The position numbers and the translations under genes are program-made. A stretch of DNA of 64,000 bases from Mortierella sp. BCC40632 (Eukaryota > Mortierellomycota > Mortierellomycetes > Mortierellales > Mortierellaceae), in contig WAEK01000009.1 in NCBI GenBank assembly GCA_011634665.1, positions 1,913,501-1,977,500 of the forward strand. Direction: 5' to 3'. Each line of letters starts with the position of its first letter. Position 1 is the stretch's first letter. Shown piece by piece: positions 1 through 9,846 of the stretch. The notes beneath the pieces are model-generated. The model was given only the letters and a program-made list of their open reading frames with translations. It was not told the DNA's origin and did no database searches.

Positions 1-1
1 C

Positions 2-709
2 AAGGAGCTCGCCTTTCCGCGATCGTGCTCATGGTGCAAGACTGGAGCGGAGGAGAGAGAACTACAAGATGTCGAGGCCCTCGCGAGCCATGGTTACAGC
101 TGTGAATTGTGGTCAGTAGTGGGTGAGAAACAGGAAGCAGACTGTCAAGAGTTCGACTTAGCACTTCTGGAAAGTACGAAGCATCATACCAGTGCAGGAA
201 TGGTCAAGCAAATGTTTTCTCCGGTGGCGATGGATTTGATTGGGGGAGAGAAGCTGTTTGGGTTTGTGTTTACAGCCAAAGCCCATTCGGTCGAGAAAGG
301 CAAGGTTGCGCTAGTGAGGCCACTAAAATATCTTCAAGGGAGGCCAACAGGAACACTAGCTCTAAAACGTCACAAGTATGGATTGTTGGTCAATGAAGAC
401 GAGTACGAAGAGGTCGAGGAGAGTAGCGATATTTGATACAGGAAGTTTTCCAGCTCCAGCGAATTTGTTGCAAGAAGGTTACAGAGTTGTTTAATCCAGT
501 CTGGGGAAGACGTTATTCTCTGTTTAAAGGTGGAGGTATACGGCAGATCACCGGACGAGGATCCACATGGTGACACACAGGTGGCCCTTCCCGATGTCAA
601 GCCTTTCAAGATTGTTAATCAGAGGTTCAGAGATGCAAGTCAGCTGATGATTGGAACGGTTATGTGGAATGCTCTTGTGACGATGGCGGTTGATTTGACG
701 AGCGGTTGA
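2..709 (+). pseudogene. Partial ORF of unknown family with one in-frame stop
   Basis: One frame is open from base 2 to a stop at 707-709, except for a single TGA at 434-436. The frame enters from outside the window, so the start is missing. The first part has a CxxC pair (SCSWCKTG), a segment with FGFVFTAKA and an acidic stretch (NEDEYEEVEESS) just before the stop. The frame after the stop (KVEVYGRSPDEDP, MIGTVMWNALVTMAVDL) reads like protein. An intron over the stop would have to be under 30 bp, so a nonsense mutation is more likely. I do not recognise the family. It lies beside an antisense Crinkler fragment, in a region of decayed genes. Confidence 0.4.
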
Positions 710-919
710 ATATTTGTGGGGCCACATAACACCACCTTCAATCCCCATTGCAAATCAAAACTGTGGCTCAAGAATGGCAGCGAGAAAGATTTGAACAACA
801 ATTTATTGCGCCAGACACGGTCTAACTTTGACGACAAGATCACGTTCGGCAACCATGCTGCCATTCATCCACGGTTTCTTGGATTCAATACCAAGCCAGT
901 AACGTTGGCAGAACCAGAG

Positions 920-1570
920 CTCTGGACCCAGAAGAGCGCGTTGATGCTAAGCCCTGTACCACCCGTTACCAGAGTGAGCTCGTGTTGACCAATATCTCGG
1001 AACGCATGGAGGATAGGTGAGAGTAATGGTCGAGCAGGGTTCACAAAATCTGATCCTGACCTGAAGAAATCGTTGAAACTGTCGCCCAGGATTTATGCCT
1101 CCTCGTTAATGATGAGCAGTTGAGTATTGTCCTTGATCATAGGTAGGAATCCACGGCAGACAAGACGTGTCTTCGTACTCTCAAAGACATCGCTGACATA
1201 GTTGGGGAGCGAGAGCGAGGGATATTCAACCAGTCTGCAGAGTGTACAGAGCAGCGTGTTGAAATGTCTTCAAACAAAACATGCGGACCCGCCTGAAGCA
1301 GAGTCCAACGTGCACTGGTAAATGTCTTGCTACAGCCAGAAACGCTCAGGCAATACTTGAAGACAAGAAGCCGAGAAAGGAACAGCAAGAGTGTGATCTT
1401 CCGTACAAAGTGGCTGTTGGCTTCGAAATCCACGACCGTAGAAGAGTCCTAGAGGTCCTTCAAGCGTTTGCGCACAGTGTTGTGAAGATTCATCATATCT
1501 CCTGAGCCCCAGTCATCATCAGCAGCATTAAGGTAGAGTCCCCGGTGCTGAGAGAGAAGTTTGATCACAG
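920..1570 (-). pseudogene. Crinkler (CRN) P-loop domain fragment, antisense
   Basis: Read on the minus strand, this stretch is close to the P-loop domain part of the longer Crinkler pseudogene at 13.5-16.7 kb. Shared pieces include LNAADDDW, VRKRLKDL, DFEANSHFVRK, SGCSKTFTSARW and LLSPILHAFRDIGQ. It starts just after where the Walker A loop would be and loses similarity after WVQSSGS near 920. It carries a stop where the other copy reads DEAQILGD and has lost sequence near 1250. It is a dead duplicate fragment. Neither the N-terminal domain nor the nuclease-like tail is present. Confidence 0.7.
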
Positions 1571-1830
1571 GGTGGACGGAGGGAGCTGCAAGGTTGATGG
1601 GAGATGCATGGAAGGCGAAGCAACAGAGTGGCTTGCCATCTGCCTCCACACTCATCATTGTCTTTCCATCTTTCATCCTTCGCTGTCCCTTTCTCTCTGT
1701 CCATCTCACTGCGTCCTCTTTTACATCCAGATTACTCACCTGTCGCGTCCACAATTCCATCACGCATCCACTACGTAAGTTAGCAGATTCCTTTACACAT
1801 CGTCTATTCCTTCGGGTTAACTCCGAGTGC

Positions 1831-2206
1831 TCTATAATTATCCGGCTTTGCAGTGGGTGCGATGGTCCAAAGCGGTCCTGATCCCTGTGCTCTTGGCTAG
1901 CAGAGGCCCCAAGAGATGCTTGACAGGCATGTTGCACGCCAGAAGGCTGACATGTCAAGGTAAGAGGCATACTGCACGCCAGAGGGCTGGTATGTCTTGG
2001 TATTGGTTTGCGTAATGGTTGAATACTCCATAATTATCCGGCTTTGCAGTGGGTGCGATGGTTCAAAGCGGTCCTGATCCCTGTACTCTTGGCTAGCAGA
2101 GGCCCCAAGAGATGCCTGACAGGCATGTTGCACGCCAGAAGGCTGACATGTCAAGGTAAGAGGCATACTGTACGCCAGAGGGCTGGTGTGTCTTGTCTTG
2201 TTATCA
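1831..2206. repeat. Tandem direct repeat, two 196-bp units
   Basis: The stretch from TAATTATCCGGCTTTGCAG to the end of GCCAGAGGGCTGG occurs twice, offset by 196 bases (starts near 1835 and 2031), with only a few substitutions. Each unit holds an internal shorter duplication around the words CACGCCAGAAGGCTG and ACGCCAGAGGGCTG. Open frames here are repetitive and probably not genes. The repeat lies between the antisense Crinkler fragment and the PD-(D/E)XK-like gene remains. Confidence 0.8.
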
Positions 2207-2326
2207 TAAACTCTATTACTATTACCTTGGAAATGACATCGGATCATTGACTTTTTAATTGTTGTCAATCTCTAGCTTCTTTGGGGAGTTGGCCTAACGA
2301 CCTTAACCACGACTCACCTCACTACG

Positions 2327-3131
2327 TTGGCTCTTCATTTCTCGGGTCCGACTCCTATCGATATCAATAACATGGCGCTTGATTGCAGCGAGTTCTTCAA
2401 AACCAGGTCTTCATCAAAGTGGATAGCAATGGAGTATATTAAAATCGACTCCACTTTCGACACGTACATCGCCACTCTGGAACGACTCAGTAAAATGGAA
2501 ATCGCCTATTGCAGTGTACCACCACAAGCTGCTTCAGCATTACCAAAGTAGCGGTGGTCAAGAACAGCCCCAATTGTTAAAGCAACATACGTTGACCTTT
2601 TTATCGAAGGAGATCGCCAAGAGTTCATCCCATCAAACAGTTTACAATAAAATCCACAGCGACAACAGCAGAGAAAAGACTGTACTGGGGAATGACCAGA
2701 CTAACGCCTTGCTGAATGCACAAGCTATACCCATGGCAAGTTCCGACAACATACCAAACGAATCTTCGGCGTTATACCCCACACTTGCCACTGAAGGTGA
2801 TTAGCTGATTAACCCAATGCTGAAGTTGAGATAAACGTTGGCGTTCCCCTCCACACATGTCTATGGTTCGATCCATACAGACCATCGATCCAACCATATA
2901 ACACAATCCAGTCGTATTAATCTCATTGACTTGACAAATGCACTAGTACTTGGTGAATCAAAGATCCTGTTTCATCTTTGGTCTACTATTCTAGTTTTGC
3001 ATTACCTTGGAGCATTAGTGCCTGATATTCATTGTCACTGTTTCTTTGTGATACCTGGCACTCTGATAGAGCCCATACAAGCTGGACAGAAGCACCCCCG
3101 TGACAGCTTTGATGATGGCAATGTCATTTAG
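2327..3131 (+). other. Short unrecognised ORF pieces upstream of the PD-(D/E)XK-like gene
   Basis: Several short plus-strand frames read partly like protein, for example TYIATLERLSKMEIAYC and LFIEGDRQEFIPSNS, but each is cut by stops and frame changes. They could be decayed upstream exons of the following gene or another gene remnant. No domain is recognised and no clean start or splice chain could be built. Confidence 0.2.
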
Positions 3132-3195
3132 ATGAGAAACTCGTGTACATCCAAGGCAGACGCGCTTTCCTTCCTTAGACCATAAACTGAACGAT

Positions 3196-4935
3196 ATGAG
3201 TCAAAAATCATCGACAATCTCACACCAGCTGCCTATTTCTTCAATGGAGCCTGGGGGGCCTGGATTATTAGTATCAAATGTACTTCACAGGTCTCAGACT
3301 TCCTCTGCTGAACCTGGCGAACATAGCCCACACACCTCTCCTGTATCAAACAAGATACTCCCTGTAGCTACCCCATCCTCATCCTTATTCACAGCCACTG
3401 AATCCGAAGAACTGTATGGACAACTTGCGTATGGAACTTCCACTGGACGGAATCAAGGACAATCAAAGAGATGTGAGTAATATCAACGTTAAACGAACGT
3501 AGTTTTGATTGATAGCATTGCACTCACTTCTGCTGTTTGTCATCATTATCATTTTCTCCGCTTAACATATTCACTCGGACGGGATTTGACGGTGGAGGAT
3601 TGTAAGTGGACTCGAACTTAAGCCAAGGAAACCTTTGCTCATGAGATCGATTTTTGCTAATACGTGAACTACTTCATGTTTATAGTATCTGACCAGCATG
3701 GAGCGACTCCAACGACAGGCGACTTCATTAGCACACTTGGCTTCGCTCCACCCATTTATTCACCCCCGGCAAATTCTTGAAGGCAGATCTCCCGTCCTCA
3801 GATCCGGCAGATATGAGCTTTGTGCATCAAGAGGACCTGAAACTGTCGACATCTAGATTATATACCTGGAACTTTTTGGATGGTCCTGGCAAAGTGGATT
3901 CCGATGTCGATGTCTTCTGGGCATATAGTGAGATCAGTATTGGTGGCGACCAAATGGCATGCAGGGACCGGATCGTTGGAAACAATAGTGGGCTTACCGA
4001 GCTTTATGAGAAGTTGTAGGTTCCAGTCTGCTTCAAAATGTTAGGATAGTTATAATATTGCCATTCTAGCGAAAGCAAAAGTAATTCAACTCTTTCTGAC
4101 CCCTTTTCAAACACCACTTTGCATAGGGCTATCAACTTCATTTTCCTAGTTGAAGTGGAATATCAAACTGGAGGACCGCATGGACAAGTGGAGGACCAGG
4201 TCTGAGAATCGCTTTGTGATGCTGTTAAGGACACTGTGCTATCGCTCCCAGATGAGTATATCACTGAGGCTCATCGGTGGGCACATCGACTGGCACAAAA
4301 CAACTCTGAGGCTTTTGTTCATCTACTTGATGACCCTCCACCTCAGGACCGCACACTTAAGTCCATCTTGACAAAGATGGCGGAAACAGCCCAGCTCTGG
4401 GATACCCGAATGCGCAATGAGAACACCTACCTGAAATCTCTGCTTGGATCCTTTCTTGACACCTATTTTGGAAACCTGAAATATGCAAAGAGTGGTGTGT
4501 AAGTGTTATTCATACCCCTTACATCCTCGCAAGTAAGCTAATTACCTACTTTACATTAAAACAGCCTCTTTGGGTACATCATAGGACGCCAGTACAGGAC
4601 GAAACTAGGTACTCTGAGCCAAATCTACTTATTCCTGAGACCAGTATTTCTCAAAAGTCGGATGATATCCGATTCGACTTTTTTTTTTTTTTTTTTTTTT
4701 TTTTTGACGGAGATAACGGAGGATAACAAAAAAAAAATGGATCGGATATCATCCGACTTTTGAGAGACGCTGTTCCTGACTATGCAACCACAATCCAAGT
4801 TGGAGAGCAGCAACTATTCGTCGTGTTATTGGAGGGGAAAGCCGTGAGGAATACAGGACTCGGTTAGATTTGGGATGATCTGACTAAGCTCGGGATGGAA
4901 ATGAAGGCAGCTACGGAGCTAATCATGGTGTTATT
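3196..4935 (+). pseudogene. Decayed multi-exon gene with PD-(D/E)XK-like signature
   Basis: Coding-like pieces follow each other on the plus strand. The first begins at ATG 3196 and ends at a GTGAGT donor (3473), with an acceptor near 3685. The next reads SDQHGATPTTGDF and runs to about 4016 with a frameshift near 3777. A third covers about 4236-4500 (LPDEYITEAHRWAHRL, TYLKSLLGSFLDTYFGN). The last has PDYATTIQV followed by LLEGKA, spaced as in the PD-(D/E)XK nuclease-like fold, then WDDLTKLGMEMKAATEL. A 117-bp hairpin element and stops interrupt the final exon. Function is inferred from the short signature only. Proteins of this general layout are common as large families in Mortierella-type fungi, but that is recollection, not a search. 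Confidence 0.4.
4649..4765. mobile_element. Small MITE-like element with 25-bp perfect terminal inverted repeats
   Basis: Bases 4649-4673 and 4741-4765 are exact reverse complements over 25 positions (core GTCGGATGATATCCGA). Between them lie a run of about 27 T and a short unique stretch ending in a run of A. No clear target-site duplication is visible. It splits the last exon of the PD-(D/E)XK-like gene remains, since coding-like sequence resumes just beyond it. Size and structure fit a miniature inverted-repeat element; its parent transposon is not in this window. Confidence 0.65.
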
Positions 4936-4944
4936 TTAGGTCAT

Positions 4945-5235
4945 CACCCTAATACTATTAGACCATCTTTCCGATTTGGTCAAGGGATGGAGTCATTGTT
5001 ATCACTCAATAGACTTCAACGCCTCTGGAGTAGAATTACAACCTATAAAATAGGAAGCGGATGAAATTGAAAGGATGATCCAAACATGGCCCAAATTCGA
5101 AGCTATCTCTGGACAAAATTTGAGTGAGGCTCCAGGATATTCAAAGCTTTGTGAATGGATCGGAAAGTCTAGGATTCATCGCCATTTTTGTATGATGGAT
5201 ACGACGGGCACATGGAGCTCTAACACGAAATAAAT
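4945..5235 (+). pseudogene. F-box/LRR gene remnant (C-terminal end)
   Basis: This matches the last ~95 codons of the neighbouring MEHAL-type F-box genes: a DHLSDLVKGW-like stretch, MIQTWPKFEAISGQ, and the tail ending in a stop near 5224. Stops and frame changes are present and the N-terminal three quarters are missing. Its 3' flank resembles the 3' flank of the gene at 5713-7197, including a copy of the later words TTACTGAACA, so it is the leftover of an upstream tandem copy. Confidence 0.7.
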
Positions 5236-5712
5236 TGATTAGTATTTGAATAATCGTAGTTGACCTTTTTGCTTTTCTCCTTCAGGCTCTGTCAACTGAA
5301 GCCATTCTGATCTATCTTGTCAATGGGTTTCCGTGGGCTTTTTTTTTCCTTTAGTGATGGAACACTGGAAAGAAAGAACAAAAGAAAGAGCGAAAGAAAG
5401 AGAAAGTGAGGAAGTAGAGAGAGGAAAGAGAGAGTTGACTTGAAAGGAAATCTATAATCATTTATTTTTCCTTGGTGCATCCTGAGTTTGGTTCCTCTAG
5501 CCCAAGGGGTCTTTACTGAACACGACTATTATGAGTGAAGATGACTCCGGCAGAAAAAAGCGATATATCTAGGCTTTTGGGTGCATCATCGCACTTTGCC
5601 AAATTCTCTAGTTACACAAATTTAATTGGTGCAGCTCACGACAAAATCCCATCTCTGCATCTCTCGCTCATTCACATCTCTCTCCTCATCACCAACACTC
5701 CTCATTCAAGAG

Positions 5713-7197
5713 ATGGAGCACGCCCTCTCATTGCCAGAGATCAGGAGTCATATCGGTCTATTCCTTTCACAATCTGACCGTAAATCATGTGCCCTCGTTT
5801 CACAAGACTGGGCTATGTCCATGGTTCCATGGATTTGGTGGTCCGTCTCCTTTACTTACACGACCTCTCCCGAGAGACTTGATACCATTTACAAGTATAA
5901 GTTCTTTGTCCGCACGCTCTCTATCGGCAATAACGAGATTCCATTCGGCGTCAGCGAATGGTTTATCGGGTTGAAAACCCTCGTCCATTATTCATGCTAC
6001 CCTAATACGTGGCTGACCAAGGATTTCGTTCTTGCTCTAATCCACCACAACAAATCTTCGCTCCGAAAGATATCTGGCTCTTTCCCGCGTGAATGGAGCG
6101 AACATATTATTGAGGCATATCTCAAGTGTCCCTTGCTTGAAAATATATCCTATCCGAGTATAGTAGTTCCAGAAAAAGTCCATATGGAGAACTTTCTAAA
6201 GATGTATCCTCAATTGACATCCCTGAGTTTGATTGGGTTCAATTTTGGAAAGTGGTCCCATTTGTTACCTCAAGACCAGAAATTTACACGTCTCGAGTAT
6301 CTCTGGGTGGATAACAAGACCAAGAATGAGTTGGATTTCCTGAGGACATGTCCAAACTTGAAAATGTTGAATATTTACTTGGGTGAAACCGTCACTATCG
6401 ATGACTTTTTGGAGGTCATTGTACCTCATTGTCAACAACTCAGCGCAGTCGGCTTTGGCTTGCGGGGTCATAGAGCTCTGAGCGTTGAAGAATTCAAGAA
6501 GTTGGTATCAGGTTTGCCTCCAATGAAACTTGTCCGATCAATGCTTTCTGATGACCAGCTCGGTTTCTCGAACAAAACATATTTCTCCATACTGTCCAGA
6601 CATTCCCAGACTCTGCAAGCGATTCAAGTACCAAGTCGCCGTCATTGCGTCGATGTTGATATCCAAGCCATCCTTAGCTCGTGTCCCAATCTTCGGTTCT
6701 TTGATGGAGGGAACCTCCATGTCAAGGATATTCAACCAGACTCACTCTGGGTATGCCGACAACTACAGCGTTTCAAGATCAAGATCTTAGTACCCATTGC
6801 TGAACAGCACCTCCACTCGGTCATCTTTAAACAACTTTCGAATCTCACTCAACTCTATTTCCTGGACATTGATATTGAAGGAGTTGTTCAGGATACTCCT
6901 TCAGGCTATCGACTTGGTGGACCTGGCTGTCTTAGACCATATTTCCAATTGGGTCAAGGGATGGAGTTGTTGTCACCGCTTAAGAGACTTCAGCACCTAG
7001 GTATTGGATCCCAACAAGTAGAATGGCAAGCGAGCGATATCGAATGGATGATTCAAGCATGGCGCAATCTCGAAACCATCTCTGGGTATTGTCTGGTGGA
7101 GACTTCAGTATATCAGAAACTTTGTGAATGGATAGGAGAGTCCAGGGTTCGTACTTTCCCCCCGCGCCGTGATTATGAAGACTTTATTAAGCTCTAG
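5713..7197 (+). CDS. F-box/LRR protein, MEHAL subfamily (tandem copy 1)
   Basis: A 494-residue intronless ORF. The start chosen is ATG 5713, because every paralogue here begins MEHAL or MEKAL; the frame is open further upstream without another ATG that aligns. Residues 1-45 form a degenerate F-box (LPEIRSHIGLFL, CALVSQDWAMSM, PWIWWSV). The rest is irregular leucine-rich repeats with recurring blocks such as LRTCPNLKML, ILSSCPNLRFFDGG, WVCRQLQRFKI and IEWMIQAWRNLETISG. F-box proteins bind Skp1 through the F-box and select substrates through the repeats. The 110-bp 5' flank is nearly the same as that of the next gene. A tail ending FIKL closes the protein. Confidence 0.85.
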   Translation: MEHALSLPEIRSHIGLFLSQSDRKSCALVSQDWAMSMVPWIWWSVSFTYTTSPERLDTIYKYKFFVRTLSIGNNEIPFGVSEWFIGLKTLVHYSCYPNTWLTKDFVLALIHHNKSSLRKISGSFPREWSEHIIEAYLKCPLLENISYPSIVVPEKVHMENFLKMYPQLTSLSLIGFNFGKWSHLLPQDQKFTRLEYLWVDNKTKNELDFLRTCPNLKMLNIYLGETVTIDDFLEVIVPHCQQLSAVGFGLRGHRALSVEEFKKLVSGLPPMKLVRSMLSDDQLGFSNKTYFSILSRHSQTLQAIQVPSRRHCVDVDIQAILSSCPNLRFFDGGNLHVKDIQPDSLWVCRQLQRFKIKILVPIAEQHLHSVIFKQLSNLTQLYFLDIDIEGVVQDTPSGYRLGGPGCLRPYFQLGQGMELLSPLKRLQHLGIGSQQVEWQASDIEWMIQAWRNLETISGYCLVETSVYQKLCEWIGESRVRTFPPRRDYEDFIKL

Positions 7198-7621
7198 CTC
7201 GAAATAAAGTGACCAGCATTTATTTCTGATTCCTCCTCCTCCTCCTCCTCCCTTCAAGCACTGTCCACTGAGGCCATTTTGAAAAGACTTGTCAGCGGGC
7301 CTCAATAGGAAGTTTTCAAGAGCGAGGGAAAAGGTGTTCCTGGAGACACCAAGCGAATAGTTGTTTTGAAAAGAGATCCTTCTTCTCTGCACCTTACCCC
7401 CTCTCGTCCTTGGCGCATCCAAAATTTGATTTCTTTTGATCCTAGTATCCTTACTGAACATGGCTAATGGGTAGCATTGGCGCCAACAGCATTGCATTTT
7501 CTTGTATTCTTAGACATTTTTGTTACACAAACTAAATTGGCGCGGCACCCGACAAAACCCCATCTCTGCATCTCTTGCTCATTCACATCTCTCCTCATCA
7601 CCAACACTCCTCATTCAAGAG

Positions 7622-9091
7622 ATGGAGCACGCCCTCTCATTGCCAGAGATCAGGAGTCATATCGGTTTATTCCTTTCACATTTCGACCGTAAATCCTGCG
7701 CGCTCGTCTCACAAGCCTGGGCTGTGTCCATGACTCCATGGATATGGCGATCTGTCTCCTTTCGTAACAAGAGATCTTCTGAGAAACTGGATGCCGTTCA
7801 CAAGTATAGTCCCTTTATCCGTACGCTCACTGTCGGCTGGAATGCGATACCAGTTGTTGCCAGTGAATGGTTTATTGGGTTGAAGGCCCTTGATGCTTGT
7901 TCCTCCGGACCCCCTACAGGGGTGACCAAAGATTTCATTCTTGCTCTAATCCATCAAAACAAATCCACGCTCCGAAAGATAAACGGAGCTTTCCCAAGTA
8001 GTTGGAGTGAACCCATTCTCAAGGCATATCTTGAGTGCCCCTTACTTGAGAATCTGATTTATCCGAGTATTGTGATCCGAGAAAGAGACCTAATGGAGTC
8101 CTTTCTACAGATTTGTTCCCGATTGACGAGTCTGTACTTGGGGAGTGCCGATTTTAGAGAGTGGTCTCATTTGTTACTCCAAGGCCAAAAGTTCACACGT
8201 CTCGAGCATCTCTCGATAGCGAACATCAGGGTCAAGCATGAGCTTGATTTCCTAAGAGCATGCCCAAACCTAAAGATGTTGACCATTTGCCTAGATGTAA
8301 CTATCACTACTGACGACTTTTTGGAGGTCATTACTCCTCATTGTCGACAACTCAGTGCACTCAGCTTTGAGCGTCATTTATCCATTGGTGGGAGTGAATT
8401 TAGAAAATTGGCCTCAACTTTGCCCCCAAGGAAGTATTTCACTAATGGTCAGCCCAATTTCTCGACCAAGGCATATTTCTCCATACTGTCGAGACATTTC
8501 GAGACACTGCAGGCGATTCACGAAGTAGGCCGATATCACTTTGAAAGCACCCATACCCAACTTATCCTTAGCTCATGTCCCAGTCTCCGGTCCTTTGATG
8601 GAGGGTACCTCAATGTCAAGGATATCAAATCAGGGTCCCCCTGGGTCTGCCGGAGACTCCAGCGTCTCGAGATCACTATCCTAGTGCCTACTGATGAGAA
8701 ACACCTTCACTCGACTGTTTGTAAACAACTTGCCGACTTGACTCAACTCCGGATTCTTAACCTTGGCCCAAGTTGGAAAGTCAGGGTTGGTGGTCCTACT
8801 GTCAACCCGGGTGCTCCAGACTCTGAAAGGCTCTCTCTCCGGTCAGGTCAGGGATTAGAGCTGTTGTCGTCACTCAAGAGACTCCAACACTTCGGGATAG
8901 GATCCCAGGAAGTAGAATGGCAAGCGGAAGAAATTGACTGGATGATCCAAGCATGGCCCAACCTTGAAACTATCTCTGGAAAATATCTAAAGGAGGGCCC
9001 AAGACATGCAAGCCTTCGTAAACTGTTTGGGGGATCCAGGGTTCGTATTCATTTTCCAATTTTTGGACACGCTGATTTTTTAGAGCTCTAG
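7622..9091 (+). CDS. F-box/LRR protein, MEHAL subfamily (tandem copy 2)
   Basis: A 489-residue intronless ORF starting at ATG 7622, exactly 1,909 bases after the start of the preceding paralogue in the same orientation. The F-box (residues 1-45) is nearly identical to copy 1. The leucine-rich part has diverged, with PNLKMLTICL, SLRSFDGGYL, WVCRRLQRLEI and WPNLETISGKYL. It has an extra loop near residue 400 (TVNPGAPDSERLSLR) and ends FLEL. The 5' flank is shared with copy 1, showing recent tandem duplication. The likely role is a substrate adaptor for an SCF ubiquitin ligase; the target is unknown. Confidence 0.85.
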   Translation: MEHALSLPEIRSHIGLFLSHFDRKSCALVSQAWAVSMTPWIWRSVSFRNKRSSEKLDAVHKYSPFIRTLTVGWNAIPVVASEWFIGLKALDACSSGPPTGVTKDFILALIHQNKSTLRKINGAFPSSWSEPILKAYLECPLLENLIYPSIVIRERDLMESFLQICSRLTSLYLGSADFREWSHLLLQGQKFTRLEHLSIANIRVKHELDFLRACPNLKMLTICLDVTITTDDFLEVITPHCRQLSALSFERHLSIGGSEFRKLASTLPPRKYFTNGQPNFSTKAYFSILSRHFETLQAIHEVGRYHFESTHTQLILSSCPSLRSFDGGYLNVKDIKSGSPWVCRRLQRLEITILVPTDEKHLHSTVCKQLADLTQLRILNLGPSWKVRVGGPTVNPGAPDSERLSLRSGQGLELLSSLKRLQHFGIGSQEVEWQAEEIDWMIQAWPNLETISGKYLKEGPRHASLRKLFGGSRVRIHFPIFGHADFLEL

Positions 9092-9252
9092 CCTGAAATA
9101 AAATGATATCGCTTTGACCCCTTGCGAACTATTGACTGAGGAACATCGACTCCTCAACTCCTCGAGCTGTCTTCAAGCGTACTTGCCGCATAGTTGGACC
9201 CCAGAAATATATTTATTCTCTTCGATCCATACCTTCCACAGGACATAAGATG

Positions 9253-9346
9253 CACTGTCACAATTTTTTTTTTTTTTTTTTTTTTTTCAGTGGCTGTGAG
9301 AGGCACAGGCCAGAACCTTTTTCTGGCACATAATCTCTCACTGTCA
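9253..9346 (-). mobile_element. Short retroposed insert with poly(A) tail and 8-bp flanking repeat
   Basis: The word CACTGTCA occurs at 9253-9260 and 9339-9346. Between them, read on the minus strand, is a ~50-nt sequence that ends in about 24 A. A 3' poly(A) tail and a short flanking duplication are the marks of target-primed retroposition. The body has a small hairpin (CCAGAAAAAGGTTCTGG). The source RNA is not recognised. The duplication is short, so chance cannot be excluded. Confidence 0.4.
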
Positions 9347-9514
9347 ACAGCTCTGTTCACTCAGCATTGGGTGCATTGTCTCTTGTCTCTTTTCATAACA
9401 TCGAGTTTGAAAAGTCGTTTTTAACCTTGCTTCCAATGAGGTGTCTCTAAAGGATAATTACTCAAACTCGAGCCTGCTATTTTATCCCTTTTACTTCTTT
9501 TCGCTCATCCTGGA

Positions 9515-9780
9515 CATTTCATGACACTGCAAGCGATTCATGTGCCGTACAAAATTCAATATGAGAGCGTTGATGTCCAGACTATCCTAAGTCCATATCC
9601 CAATCTTCGATCCTTCAATGGAAGATACACGAATGCCTAAGGATATCCGTCCAGGGTCGCCATAGGTGTACCGACAACGTCAGCGCCTCGAGACCGCGAT
9701 CCTGATGTCCACTAATGACTAACACCTCCACCTGGTTGTTTGTAGACAACTTATAACAGCAACGAAGGTTGAGTAAGAAC
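9515..9780 (+). pseudogene. F-box/LRR gene remnant (middle section)
   Basis: Plus-strand sequence matches the middle of the MEHAL-type genes: HFMTLQAIHVP, then QTILSPYPNLRSFNG and the WVCRQLQRLE region in broken form, then the start of the next repeat (CRQL). Frameshifts and stops occur near 9633 and 9670. N- and C-terminal parts are missing. It sits downstream of tandem copy 2, as expected for the leftover of a further tandem copy. Confidence 0.65.
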
Positions 9781-9846
9781 TGACCTTGTTTAGAGGGGGG
9801 AGAGGAGGTGTATTTATACTATTGCACTATCGTAGCATAATTGAAT

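Noticed and set aside
5800..5988. Antisense ORFs inside the F-box genes
   Set aside because: Every F-box copy has them at similar places; they follow from codon bias of the sense gene.
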